Source: Phycisphaerae bacterium (GTDB lineage Bacteria; Planctomycetota; Phycisphaerae; Sedimentisphaerales; Anaerohalosphaeraceae). Taken from it: 26,379 nucleotides of DNA. Location: contig JAIPFN010000095.1 in the NCBI GenBank assembly GCA_021736615.1, forward strand, positions 1 to 26,379, written 5' to 3'. The notes under the pieces are model-generated. The model had not been told where the DNA came from and did not search any database. It saw only the letters and a list, made by a program, of their open reading frames with translations. Positions 1-6,561 of the stretch are shown piece by piece. The position numbers were made by a program, and so were the translations under genes. Within the stretch, counting starts at the first letter, position 1; every line of letters begins with the position of its first letter.

Positions 1-335
1 TGTGCGGTTTTGCCAAAATCTGTAATTTCGGCGTTTATATCCTCGCAATATGCGATGCAGACACCCGGATCGGAGCCTTCGGCGGAGATGTCGGTGATAT
101 AGTCAAATACAAAATCGACCCCCTCGATACCGCAGTCGCATGCTACGCCGATACATGCCCCGCTGTTATGGGAGGTATACGGGATAGCATCGTCAACCAG
201 AAACTGGTGCCGCGTCACCCCGCGTGCCTGAAAACCCATACCAACAAGCACACCGCAAAGTTTACGGGCAATATGCCCGGTCCCAGGACTGTCCAGGTTA
301 TCAGTATCGTCAATCCCAATCAATATAGTTCGCAT
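1..335 (-). CDS. IDDTD-motif protein, TiaS N-terminal-like (partial, 3' end off the window)
   Basis: An open frame starts at the ATG at 335 and runs off the left edge without a stop (111 complete codons). A Shine-Dalgarno AAGGTG lies a few bases upstream. The N-terminus reads ILIGIDDTDNLDSPGTGH. The IGIDDTD signature is the opening motif of archaeal TiaS (tRNA-Ile2 agmatidine synthetase) and of related uncharacterised bacterial proteins. TiaS usually continues with a G-M-C-T-T segment; here it is replaced by a G-T-G-H segment, so the substrate may differ. A Cys-rich stretch (C-I-G-V-A-C-D-C) follows near residue 70. The gene lies 54 bp downstream of the pseudopilin gene on the same strand and could share its transcript. 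Family relationship is moderately sure; a tRNA-modifying role is only a possibility. Confidence 0.72.
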   Translation of the reverse strand, partial: MRTILIGIDDTDNLDSPGTGHIARKLCGVLVGMGFQARGVTRHQFLVDDAIPYTSHNSGACIGVACDCGIEGVDFVFDYITDISAEGSDPGVCIAYCEDINAEITDFGKTA

Positions 336-374
336 AATCACCTTTATAACTTATTGCTGTTGAGCAAAGCGAAA

Positions 375-389
375 TCCACCGAAGGCGGA
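375..389 (-). other. Small hairpin after the pseudopilin stop
   Basis: On the minus strand TCCGCC, a TTC loop and GGTGGA form a six-pair stem (one G-U pair) directly after the pseudopilin stop codon. No T-run follows, so it may be an mRNA 3'-end or processing hairpin rather than a terminator. A similar stem lies between hypC and hypD. Confidence 0.35.
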
Positions 390-986
390 CTAATTAAATT
401 CCGACTTAGGACTGCTTTTTACCATATGCACGGACCCATCGAGAACCGCATAATTTACGCCCTTTTTATACCACCGATGGGCCGTCGGTATACCGCTAAA
501 CCAGCTATCGCTGAATACCCACGTATTTTGCCGCATAGTATCTTTTAAAAGCCTTGGCCACGGCAGCTTCTTTAGAAAGAATGTGCTTAATTGCCCGTTA
601 GTTGGCCGGTCAGTAAAACAGTAATAAAAATAACCAATATTACCCTGGTCGAAATTCTCATCGGAATATTTCAGTTCGTCACTCTTTTCACTCGGACAAT
701 AATAGTTCCTGGGCTCCTGAACGTAACCGCCGCCGGATAATATCCTTACCAGTTCAATATGCGAATTGTGCAGCTGCCTGTCAACAGGCAGTTTCGAATT
801 ATTTTCGCCGGAATACGCCAGCGACGCAAGAACCAGACCCCGCTGGTTACTTCTGCATATAACAAGCCTGGACTGGTCCTTTGCCCTGCCGATAGCAGGA
901 ACGATGATAGCCAGCAAAAAACTTATTATCGCCATTACAACCAGCAGTTCAACCAATGTAAAACCGCATTTACCGTCTTTAGGCAA
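390..986 (-). CDS. Type II secretion / type IV pilus-like pseudopilin with C-terminal H...DG element
   Basis: The 198-residue product begins with a short basic leader and a class III signal: cleavage is expected after Gly8, before FTLVELLVVMAIIS, with Glu at +5 and a hydrophobic helix to about residue 34. The C-terminus has H-x12-D-G (HRWYKK...VLDG), matching the prepilin-processing-associated H-x9-DG region that is abundant in planctomycetes, with a slightly longer spacing. The start is a TTG at 986, because no ATG or GTG precedes the signal; GGAG lies 10 bases upstream. Only two bases separate it from the stop of the dockerin-like gene, so the two are probably cotranscribed and translationally coupled. 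It is expected in the inner membrane before assembly. Such pseudopilins occur in many paralogues and the precise role is unknown. Confidence 0.88.
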   Translation of the reverse strand: MPKDGKCGFTLVELLVVMAIISFLLAIIVPAIGRAKDQSRLVICRSNQRGLVLASLAYSGENNSKLPVDRQLHNSHIELVRILSGGGYVQEPRNYYCPSEKSDELKYSDENFDQGNIGYFYYCFTDRPTNGQLSTFFLKKLPWPRLLKDTMRQNTWVFSDSWFSGIPTAHRWYKKGVNYAVLDGSVHMVKSSPKSEFN

Positions 987-988
987 TT

Positions 989-1879
989 TTATTCCGCTCC
1001 GGTAAGCCAGTTACCTGCCAGCATGGCAAGGTCGACAAGATCAACCTTCAGGTCGCCGTTAATATCGCCGTCTACAGTCACTGCGAAAGTGGAAACCTGC
1101 TTACTTTTGTTGTTTACGTCTATCGAACTTCTGTTTGTGTGGTAAATAGTAGGCTCCGGGTCAGTGGCAACATACCCATAAACGCTAAATACTACCGGCG
1201 CCGGGACATCACTGAAAGAATATTCGATCGTAATCGTGTTGTATGGGTACGGGTTATTTTTGTCGATCACATGGTCAAGCCCTGAAAGTCCTGAAACCCC
1301 GTAAACCGTAACCATACCTGTCTCAAAAGCATAGCTGACAGGCTCGTGATCAGGGTTTGTCATTGAATAAAAGCCGCTTGGCCTTCCTGCAGGATTGTCA
1401 TAATACACAAAATCAGAAGCATCCAGTGTGTAAGGTGCATTACCTGCAAGGTTAAGAGTCATTGAAAAATTTTCATCCAGATTGTCCGTGCCGATTGCAA
1501 CCAGAATAAGTATATCCGAAAACAGGTTGCTGTCGCCGGTATTGCCAATCACAAAACTGCCGGATTTAGCGCTGGACACGAAATGCCCGTCAATAGAACC
1601 GCCGTTAAAAAAACGCAAAGCGTTCATTCCCCTGGCCTTGTAAATGTCTTTCTGCGGATCATAAGCCCCCTGAACAAATGAGATCGGATACGAAGCCTGA
1701 ACGTCAGCTGCGTCGGCTGCGTTTACAGGGTATATGTTCGGGACATTGACCCCAAGAAATTGTATCCAGTTATCACCGGACAGGTCATCCCACGGTTTGT
1801 ATTCTGCCGTACAGATATCAGCGATCATTAAAAAAATTACTAAACCGACAAACTTCGACAATTCTTTACTGCTTTTCAT
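989..1879 (-). CDS. Secreted protein with C-terminal dockerin-like segment
   Basis: A 296-residue exported protein. I chose the ATG at 1879 over one 12 bases upstream because GGAG stands six bases before it. The first 25 residues form a signal peptide (basic start, then FVGLVIFLMIADICTA, probable cleavage before EYKPW). The middle is a beta-rich region of unknown fold. The last 25 residues carry DINGDLKVDLVDLAMLAG followed by NWL, a single dockerin-like calcium loop plus helix. In planctomycetes this segment ends many secreted proteins; whether it binds a cohesin or acts as a sorting tag is not established. It lies 18 bp after the ModE-like regulator and 2 bp before the pseudopilin, so all three look like one operon. 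Confidence 0.85.
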   Translation of the reverse strand: MKSSKELSKFVGLVIFLMIADICTAEYKPWDDLSGDNWIQFLGVNVPNIYPVNAADAADVQASYPISFVQGAYDPQKDIYKARGMNALRFFNGGSIDGHFVSSAKSGSFVIGNTGDSNLFSDILILVAIGTDNLDENFSMTLNLAGNAPYTLDASDFVYYDNPAGRPSGFYSMTNPDHEPVSYAFETGMVTVYGVSGLSGLDHVIDKNNPYPYNTITIEYSFSDVPAPVVFSVYGYVATDPEPTIYHTNRSSIDVNNKSKQVSTFAVTVDGDINGDLKVDLVDLAMLAGNWLTGAE

Positions 1880-1897
1880 TTCAATCTCCATTTTCTC

Positions 1898-2272
1898 TTA
1901 CTGTTTCAGTTCAAATTCTTCCAAATATTTCTTATATGCAGCCTCTGCTGCCTCTTCAACTTCATTGTGAAATTTTGAGTATGCTTCCATCCAGGCCCTG
2001 CCCTTCTCTGTCAGATTGCTTTGGCCGTGCGTCCTGCCGCCCCTGGATTTGTTCACTAAAGTAAAATCGAGAAACTCTTCGGCATCTTTCAGATTACCCC
2101 AGGCCTTGCGATAGCTTATTCCCAGCTTTTCACAGGTCGACTTAAGCGACTCTGTTTTTTCAATAGTCTCAAGCAGCCGCCATTTACCGTCACCGAACGA
2201 ACATTCTGATCCGTTCGAGGACAACCATAACTTAAGCCGCGGTTTCAGGCTCTTTTCGCAAGTTTTATCCAT
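1898..2272 (-). CDS. ModE N-terminal-type winged-helix regulator (no molybdate-binding domain)
   Basis: The 124-residue protein matches the ModE DNA-binding domain: a GDGKWRLLETIEKTESLK helix pair, the recognition helix in LGISYRKAWGNLKDAEEF, and the wing RGGRTHGQSNLTEKG. It ends in a charged helix rich in Glu, Ala and Lys. Full-length ModE (about 260 residues) adds two molybdate-binding MOP domains, absent here, so direct molybdate sensing is doubtful; stand-alone ModE-type HTH proteins are known. It is the first gene of a minus-strand cluster with the dockerin-like protein and pseudopilin, which suggests local control of that cluster. An inverted repeat at 2326-2351 lies in its leader and could be its operator. 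The effector cannot be told from sequence. Confidence 0.87.
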   Translation of the reverse strand: MDKTCEKSLKPRLKLWLSSNGSECSFGDGKWRLLETIEKTESLKSTCEKLGISYRKAWGNLKDAEEFLDFTLVNKSRGGRTHGQSNLTEKGRAWMEAYSKFHNEVEEAAEAAYKKYLEEFELKQ

Positions 2273-2325
2273 TATCAGTTTCCCGAGTCAAAGCTTGATT
2301 ACAATTTTCTCTGCCTGCAACACCC

Positions 2326-2351
2326 CCGATATGCTAAAATAAACATATCGG
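2326..2351. promoter_or_regulatory. Inverted repeat upstream of the ModE-like gene (candidate operator)
   Basis: CCGATATG (2326-2333) and CATATCGG (2344-2351) are perfect 8-base arms around a 10-base AT-rich spacer, 54 bp upstream of the ModE-like start. Palindromic T/A-rich arms around a short spacer suit a dimeric winged-helix regulator. No T-run follows in either direction, which argues against a terminator. The link to the regulator is inference. Confidence 0.4.
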
Positions 2352-2502
2352 TGCCCAAAAAAAAATGCCGACAGTACCCCGCCCGCAAAAGTGCCTATGT
2401 ATTAGTATAGACAGGCTGCCCAGCGGGTTGCGTAAATATTAACATAAAAAACCCGTTTGTCACGCAGGAAATGCGAAAAAAATGAAAATAACCGCTAGCT
2501 GG

Positions 2503-2694
2503 CTATTCGACTTCTGTCAGGATAATGGCGTCTACCGGGCAGTCGTATGCGGCTTCTTCGACCTGGTCTATCAGTGAAGAAGGGACCTTTTCGACCAGTG
2601 TAACGGCTATATCTTCGCCCATTATGAACACTTGAGGACAGGTATCAACACAAACCCCGCAAGCAATACAGGTATCTTCGATTCGTACGTTCAT
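2503..2694 (-). CDS. Single-cluster [4Fe-4S] ferredoxin
   Basis: A 63-residue acidic protein. The start at 2694 (MNVRIEDTCIACGVC) is preferred over a 21-residue extension because GGGGG stands seven bases upstream and family members begin here. CIACGVCVDTCP gives Cys ligands at C-x2-C-x2-C, and the distal YDCP near residue 52 gives the fourth; the remaining Cys of the first motif is the usual non-ligand residue in this type. Only one cluster can be built, as in the roughly 60-residue ferredoxins of Thermotoga. It is a cytoplasmic low-potential electron carrier whose partners are not evident here. It is transcribed away from the SRP RNA gene, with a strong palindrome at 2760-2795 in its upstream region. 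Confidence 0.92.
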   Translation of the reverse strand: MNVRIEDTCIACGVCVDTCPQVFIMGEDIAVTLVEKVPSSLIDQVEEAAYDCPVDAIILTEVE

Positions 2695-2759
2695 AGTAAA
2701 ACCCCCATTTTGGAATAATAAATCGACCAAGGCCGGAAACCAACAGCCGTCTGGCAAAG

Positions 2760-2795
2760 ATATCGGTCTAAAATCAGCAAATATTTAGACGATAT
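2760..2795. promoter_or_regulatory. Palindrome upstream of the ferredoxin gene
   Basis: ATATCGGTCTAAA (2760-2772) and TTTAGACGATAT (2784-2795) are complementary apart from one bulged G, around an 11-base spacer. It lies 66 bp upstream of the ferredoxin start on the opposite side from the SRP RNA gene. It could be an operator or an mRNA leader hairpin. The regulator is unknown. Confidence 0.4.
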
Positions 2796-2863
2796 GCAAT
2801 CTTTTTCTGGAAATTTAAAAATCACATGCTATACTAACCGCAATTGGTGATTTCCAATTGAAT

Positions 2864-2892
2864 AATAATTCATCAATAATAAATAATAAATT
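2864..2892 (+). repeat. Left arm of 29-bp inverted repeat around the SRP RNA (heptamer array)
   Basis: The arm contains tandem AATAAAT heptamers (2878-2891), preceded by the variants AATAATT and CATCAAT. Its 29 bases match the reverse complement of 3003-3031 at 26 positions. The SRP RNA gene lies exactly between the arms. Confidence 0.7.
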
Positions 2893-2897
2893 AAAAT

Positions 2898-2995
2898 GGT
2901 CGGGTCCCATACAAGTCGGGCACGTGAAATTGGTCAGGCGGGGAACCGAGCAGCCATAAGCGATCGCTCTGCTGTGTATGGTAAACCCGGCCACC
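2898..2995 (+). ncRNA. ffs: Signal recognition particle RNA, small bacterial (4.5S) type
   Basis: About 98 nt, with ends inferred from pairing. The 5' GGTCGGG (2898-2904) pairs with CCCGGCC (2986-2992), and CCATACA pairs with TGTATGG inside it. The apical part carries the diagnostic SRP domain IV: GGTCAGG on one side, AGCAGCC on the other, and CGG-GGAA-CCG as the GNRA-capped tip that binds the Ffh M domain. There is no Alu domain, so it is the short type. A run of six T follows. Its place just upstream of dnaX and recR matches the scr-dnaX-recR order known in Bacillus. With Ffh and FtsY it delivers nascent membrane proteins to the membrane. Confidence 0.9.
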
Positions 2996-3001
2996 TTTTT
3001 T
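2986..3001 (+). terminator. SRP RNA 3' end with T-run
   Basis: The closing strand of the SRP RNA stem is followed by six T residues (2996-3001). The long GC-rich stem plus T-run can act as an intrinsic terminator, as in many small SRP RNA genes. Confidence 0.55.
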
Positions 3002-3002
3002 C

Positions 3003-3031
3003 AATTTATTATTTATGATTGATTATTTATT
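3003..3031 (-). repeat. Right arm of 29-bp inverted repeat around the SRP RNA (heptamer array)
   Basis: Successive heptamers ATTTATT, ATTTATG, ATTGATT and ATTTATT occupy 3004-3031, followed by the degenerate ATTCTGA. The unit is the reverse complement of the AATAAAT unit in the left arm. It begins one base after the T-run of the SRP RNA and ends 16 bp before the four-helix-bundle gene. Confidence 0.7.
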
Positions 3032-3047
3032 ATTCTGATCGGGCATT

Positions 3048-3413
3048 ATGGACCGTAATGAATTGAAAAGACGTACTAAGGAATTTGCTCATCGTTGTGT
3101 TAAACTAAGTGCGAGCTTGCAGGGTGATTATTTAAGTCGCCATATTTGCTCGCAGCTTATACGGTCCAGCACTTCGGTCGCCGCAAATTACCGTGCTGCT
3201 TGCATAGCACATTCACAAGCAGCTTTTTTATCGAAATTGAGCATTGTCATTGAAGAAGTCAATGAGTCCGCGTTCTGGATGGAGTTTCTACTTGAAGAAG
3301 GCAGATTAAGAGAAAATTTGGCTAGCCACCTCCTGAAAGAAGCTTCAGAACTAACAGCAATCTTCATCGCATCAAGAAAAACGTTGCAAACAAAAAACAA
3401 TAATAACCAATAA
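3048..3413 (+). CDS. Four-helix-bundle protein of the S23 / rRNA intervening-sequence family
   Basis: A 121-residue helical protein. Features of the S23 family are the opening D-R-N-E-L-K-R-R-T-K-E-F-A, then SSTSVAANYRAACIAHSQAAF in helix two, then IEEVNESAFWMEFLLEEG and a final long helix. Family members are stand-alone proteins or lie in intervening sequences of 23S rRNA, and they resemble the Avd accessory protein of diversity-generating retroelements; their cellular role is unknown. No reverse transcriptase or rRNA is present here. It sits between the SRP RNA and dnaX, which are usually adjacent, and is bordered by AT-rich heptamer repeats, so it may be a later insertion. No convincing Shine-Dalgarno precedes the ATG. 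Confidence 0.85.
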   Translation: MDRNELKRRTKEFAHRCVKLSASLQGDYLSRHICSQLIRSSTSVAANYRAACIAHSQAAFLSKLSIVIEEVNESAFWMEFLLEEGRLRENLASHLLKEASELTAIFIASRKTLQTKNNNNQ

Positions 3414-3452
3414 ATATCGAAGATTCCGGCTTTACGTCGGGAATAAATTCCT

Positions 3453-5141
3453 ATGGCCTATACAGTACTTGCAAGGCGTTATCGATCACAAACATTCGAC
3501 GATGTTGTCGGGCAGGATGCAGTTGCGCAGACTTTGCGTAATGCTATTGAGAGTGATCGTGTTGCTCATGCCTATTTGTTTAACGGTACTCGCGGGGTTG
3601 GTAAGACTACTATGGCGCGGGTATTGGCTAAGTCGCTTAATTGTCTTGAGTTCGACGCACCTACCGTTACGCCGTGCTGCAAATGCGATAGCTGCGTAAA
3701 CGTCAACACCGGCGAGGATCTTGACGTTATCGAGATCGACGGTGCCTCCAACAACGGCGTTGATAATATTCGCGAGCTTCGACAGAACGCGATCTACCGC
3801 CCGGCCCGTTCGAGGTTTAAAATATATATCATTGACGAGGTCCACATGCTCAGCACAGGCGCGTTTAACGCCCTGCTGAAGATTCTGGAAGAACCGCCCG
3901 AGCACGTGAAATTCATCTTCGCAACGACCGAACCAAACAAGGTACTGCCGACTATACAGTCACGATGCCAGCGGTTTGACTTTTCCAGTATCTCGCCGCC
4001 GATTGTCGGTAAGCAGCTTAAAAAGGTTCTCGAAACCGAAAAGATCAAAGCCGACGACGATCTTATACTGCACCTGTCTCGGCTGGCCAACGGTTCGATG
4101 AGAGACGCCCTTAGTCTGCTTGACCAGCTTATCAGCACCGGCACGGAGCCTTTGACCGTTGAACTTCTCGAAGAGTTCCTTGGAGAACCGAACCGCGCAA
4201 AGATATGCCACCTGCTTGACCGGATTGCCGAAAAGGACGCCGCCGAGGTACTCAATATAGTCGACTCCCTGCTCAAAAGCGGGCTGACCTGCATACAGAT
4301 CGTCGATTCGCTTATAGACTGCATGCGTGACCTGATGGTTATCGCAGCAGCCGGTGACAATAGCGAACTGCTGCTGCTGACTCCGGACGAGAAAAAAGCG
4401 ATGAGCCAGGTTGCAAAGAAATTCGACGCTCCCGCCCTGATATTCAGCATTACGACGATGGAAAAACTCCGCTGGACGATCAAGAACAGCGAATCGGCAC
4501 GGGCACTGCTGGAAGCTTCAATGCTAAGGCTTGCACTTAGCGAACATTTCCTCGGCGTTGAAAAACTGATCAATCAACTCAAACAAAGCATAGCAAGACC
4601 GGCAGCATCGCCAGCGGGACAGGTAAAAAAAAAACTAACCGCTGACCGGCAGGCTAACGACCAACGGTCCGCGGCGATACCAATAAACGAAATACCCACA
4701 GCCGCTCCGATGATACCGGCAGGCGAGTTGACCCTGGAATCCATACAACAGAACTGGGAGAACATCGCCTCCGGGGCCAAAGGTATGACTGCTTCGATGC
4801 TCAAAAACGGAGTGCCAGCCCAATACAACGGTGGAACGCTTACGGTACAGTTCAAGCAGGAATTCAACCGTGTAGGCTGCCAGGACAGGCATGATGAAAT
4901 TTGCAAGATCTTTAAAGCCGCGACGGGCGCTTCGATAAACATGAAATTCGAATTGCAAACCGGCGGTGACAGTGCCAATGCACCCAGCAGCCCGGCAGCT
5001 GCTGCACCGGCACAGGCTGGTAATAAACCGATGTCCTCGACAAAACGCCAGGAAGTCATGGACGACCCGGACGTTAAAGCTATTATGTCGGGCCTAAACG
5101 CGACACTACTGAATATTGAACTGGCAAAAGAAGAACTATAA
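3453..5141 (+). CDS. dnaX: DNA polymerase III subunits tau/gamma
   Basis: The 562-residue clamp-loader ATPase loads the sliding clamp and couples polymerases at the fork. Motifs in order: MAYTVLARRYR and VGQDAV near the N-terminus; Walker A GTRGVGKT (45-52); a zinc module with Cys 64, 75/76, 78 and 81; Walker B IIDEVHML (126-133); and sensor/Arg-finger region SRCQRF from 170. Domain III runs to about residue 370. A Lys/Ala/Pro-rich linker follows, then a tau-specific C-terminal region. An A10 run at codons 391-394, in the linker, may give a shorter gamma form. Only a weak ribosome site precedes the start. The gene heads a plus-strand run with the lipoprotein (15 bp gap) and recR. Confidence 0.96.
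   Translation: MAYTVLARRYRSQTFDDVVGQDAVAQTLRNAIESDRVAHAYLFNGTRGVGKTTMARVLAKSLNCLEFDAPTVTPCCKCDSCVNVNTGEDLDVIEIDGASNNGVDNIRELRQNAIYRPARSRFKIYIIDEVHMLSTGAFNALLKILEEPPEHVKFIFATTEPNKVLPTIQSRCQRFDFSSISPPIVGKQLKKVLETEKIKADDDLILHLSRLANGSMRDALSLLDQLISTGTEPLTVELLEEFLGEPNRAKICHLLDRIAEKDAAEVLNIVDSLLKSGLTCIQIVDSLIDCMRDLMVIAAAGDNSELLLLTPDEKKAMSQVAKKFDAPALIFSITTMEKLRWTIKNSESARALLEASMLRLALSEHFLGVEKLINQLKQSIARPAASPAGQVKKKLTADRQANDQRSAAIPINEIPTAAPMIPAGELTLESIQQNWENIASGAKGMTASMLKNGVPAQYNGGTLTVQFKQEFNRVGCQDRHDEICKIFKAATGASINMKFELQTGGDSANAPSSPAAAAPAQAGNKPMSSTKRQEVMDDPDVKAIMSGLNATLLNIELAKEEL
4625..4634 (+). other. A10 slippage site in dnaX (candidate tau/gamma switch)
   Basis: Ten consecutive A residues span codons 391-394 (GTA AAA AAA AAA). 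Adding one A gives V-K-K-K-T-N-R and then TGA (4643-4645), a 397-residue product. Losing one A gives V-K-K-N and then TAA (4636-4638), a 394-residue product. Either event ends the protein just after the clamp-loader domains. Homopolymer slippage making gamma from dnaX is known in Thermus thermophilus (an A9 run), and a ribosomal frameshift does so in E. coli. A possible weak stem (GACCG with CGGTC) lies just downstream. Confidence 0.6.
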
Positions 5142-5156
5142 GCATAAGGAGATTAT

Positions 5157-5651
5157 ATGAAACGTCTAGCCTTCATTATATTAACCGCCTGCTTATGTTC
5201 CTCATGCACAATCGACTATCGCTACAAACCTGATAAATCAACAGATAAAAGCAAAAGCTCATCAGAAGACCTTCATCTGCTATATCCGCAAAGGGCTAAA
5301 TGGGTAGGCCTTATTTCCGTAAGAACCATCGGACCGAAATTGGCAGATATCGCCACGCCGGTAGGGTTCAATATTTCACCCACTGAGGTTAACGCTGCAC
5401 TGATACCCAAGAAATATACAACTTCTCTTTACGCCGATTCTGAATATTATTATATCATGTTCAGTGCTGGAAAACGGAAACCCTCGGTAGTAAGAGATTA
5501 TGGCTTTAAAGTAAACGGCAGAACCGGCAAGCCGCATTTATCTATGAAACAAAAACCGGCTAAACTTTCTATTCTCAAGCAAGAACAGGAATTCCAAAGT
5601 GTTAAGGATAAATTATTCGCCAAATACGGCGGTAATACAGAAGGTATGTAA
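5157..5651 (+). CDS. Small predicted lipoprotein of unknown function
   Basis: A 164-residue protein with an excellent ribosome site (AAGGAG, five bases before ATG). Its N-terminus MKRLAFIILTAC is a short lipoprotein signal; LTAC at residues 9-12 fits the lipobox, with Cys17 (CSSC) as an alternative. A charged Ser/Lys linker follows (about 20-37), then a mixed alpha/beta region without a recognised domain. It begins 15 bp after dnaX and ends 39 bp before recR, the slot usually held by ybaB/ebfC. A link to DNA metabolism is not implied by an envelope protein; position in the operon is all that joins them. Confidence 0.75.
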   Translation: MKRLAFIILTACLCSSCTIDYRYKPDKSTDKSKSSSEDLHLLYPQRAKWVGLISVRTIGPKLADIATPVGFNISPTEVNAALIPKKYTTSLYADSEYYYIMFSAGKRKPSVVRDYGFKVNGRTGKPHLSMKQKPAKLSILKQEQEFQSVKDKLFAKYGGNTEGM

Positions 5652-5690
5652 TTCAATTTTGCATTTTGATATTTAATTTTTGAAATAACT

Positions 5691-6296
5691 ATGAATCCAG
5701 CGTATACAGACAGCTTGAACGAATTGATGGAGCAGTTTGGTAAACTTCCGGGTATCGGCCCGAAGACTGCCGAACGATTAGCTTTTCATATTTTGAAGAC
5801 CGATACGGATAAGGCTTTGCAACTTGCCACCGCTATCAGCCGTGTTAAGAAGAACACGCGGCAGTGCTCGGTGTGCTGCAACCTTGCCGAGGGTGAGCTT
5901 TGCAAGATTTGCTCAGACGCCAGCCGTGACCGGTCGATAATCTGTATTGTCGAGCAGTCGAAGGATATTATCAGCCTGGAAAAGACGGGGCTGTGCAAGT
6001 GGGTGTATCATGTTCTCGGCGGGCATATCGCCCCGCTGGAAGGGGTCGAACCAACGGACCTGACGATAGACCACCTGCTGAAACGCATCCGCACCGGCGA
6101 GGTAAAAGAGGTGATAATGGCGACGAACCCTAACATCGAAGGGGACGGGACATCGCTGTATATCAGCTCGCTGCTGCGGTCGCTGCCGGTGAAGATTACC
6201 CGGCTTGCGAGGGGGCTGCCTTCGGGGTCGAACATTGAATTTGCCAGCGGCAAGATCCTGGCTGACGCGATCATGGGGCGATCTGCCTTGGAGTAA
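5691..6296 (+). CDS. recR: Recombination mediator RecR
   Basis: A 201-residue protein of normal RecR length. In order: helix-hairpin-helix LPGIGPKTAERLAFHIL (19-35), zinc module C59-x2-C62 and C71-x2-C74, and a Toprim domain from about 82 (ICIVEQSKD) with the conserved YHVLGGHIAPLEGV segment. The C-terminus ATNPNIEGDGTSLYI and LARGLPSGSN matches RecR of many phyla. RecR works with RecO/RecF to load RecA on gapped DNA. It follows dnaX in the standard order. No clear Shine-Dalgarno is visible, and the upstream 39 bp is AT-rich. Its last 33 codons and downstream flank are duplicated at 7030-7380. Confidence 0.97.
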   Translation: MNPAYTDSLNELMEQFGKLPGIGPKTAERLAFHILKTDTDKALQLATAISRVKKNTRQCSVCCNLAEGELCKICSDASRDRSIICIVEQSKDIISLEKTGLCKWVYHVLGGHIAPLEGVEPTDLTIDHLLKRIRTGEVKEVIMATNPNIEGDGTSLYISSLLRSLPVKITRLARGLPSGSNIEFASGKILADAIMGRSALE

Positions 6297-6540
6297 CAAG
6301 AGCAGACACCTTGAATTCCAGTTGACTTAATCTTGAAAACACGATACCAAAAGTTTGCCGTTCTGTACCGGTTTCAAGTTGAGCTTTTTATATACTCAGC
6401 ATGTCCACTGAATACTGTCATTTCGACTTGCTATCAGTGATAAATTAAATTCCGCACTTATACAGCGTCGGCGCATCTGCTTTGTCGGCTTTTTGGCGTT
6501 TTGGATTTTTCCGATTTGACTGTATTGTTGCGAGGAAATA
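6196..6540 (+). repeat. Duplication unit 1: recR 3' end plus downstream spacer
   Basis: This stretch is matched by 7030-7380. The coding part (6196-6296) is about 93% identical between copies at a constant offset of 834 bp. The spacer is degraded but has recognisable islands, notably 6513-6539, with 25 of 27 bases matching 7353-7379. The remaining spacer up to the DUF2061 start has no gene that I can support. Confidence 0.85.
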
Positions 6541-6561
6541 GCGTAATAAAGGATATTAGAA

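Noticed and set aside
168..548. Plus-strand open frame of 126 codons
   Set aside because: It overlaps the IDDTD gene and the pseudopilin on the minus strand, both with clear family motifs; its own product is without recognisable features.
2326..2351. Intrinsic terminator after the ferredoxin gene
   Set aside because: On the minus strand the T-run lies before the stem, not after it; the A-run on the plus strand also does not fit.
3048..3413. Avd-type partner of a diversity-generating retroelement
   Set aside because: No reverse transcriptase, template repeat or variable repeat is present; only the four-helix fold is shared.
3794..4573. Long minus-strand open frame (259 codons) inside dnaX
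   Set aside because: It is an antisense shadow of dnaX with Ser-rich low-complexity sequence and no ribosome site.
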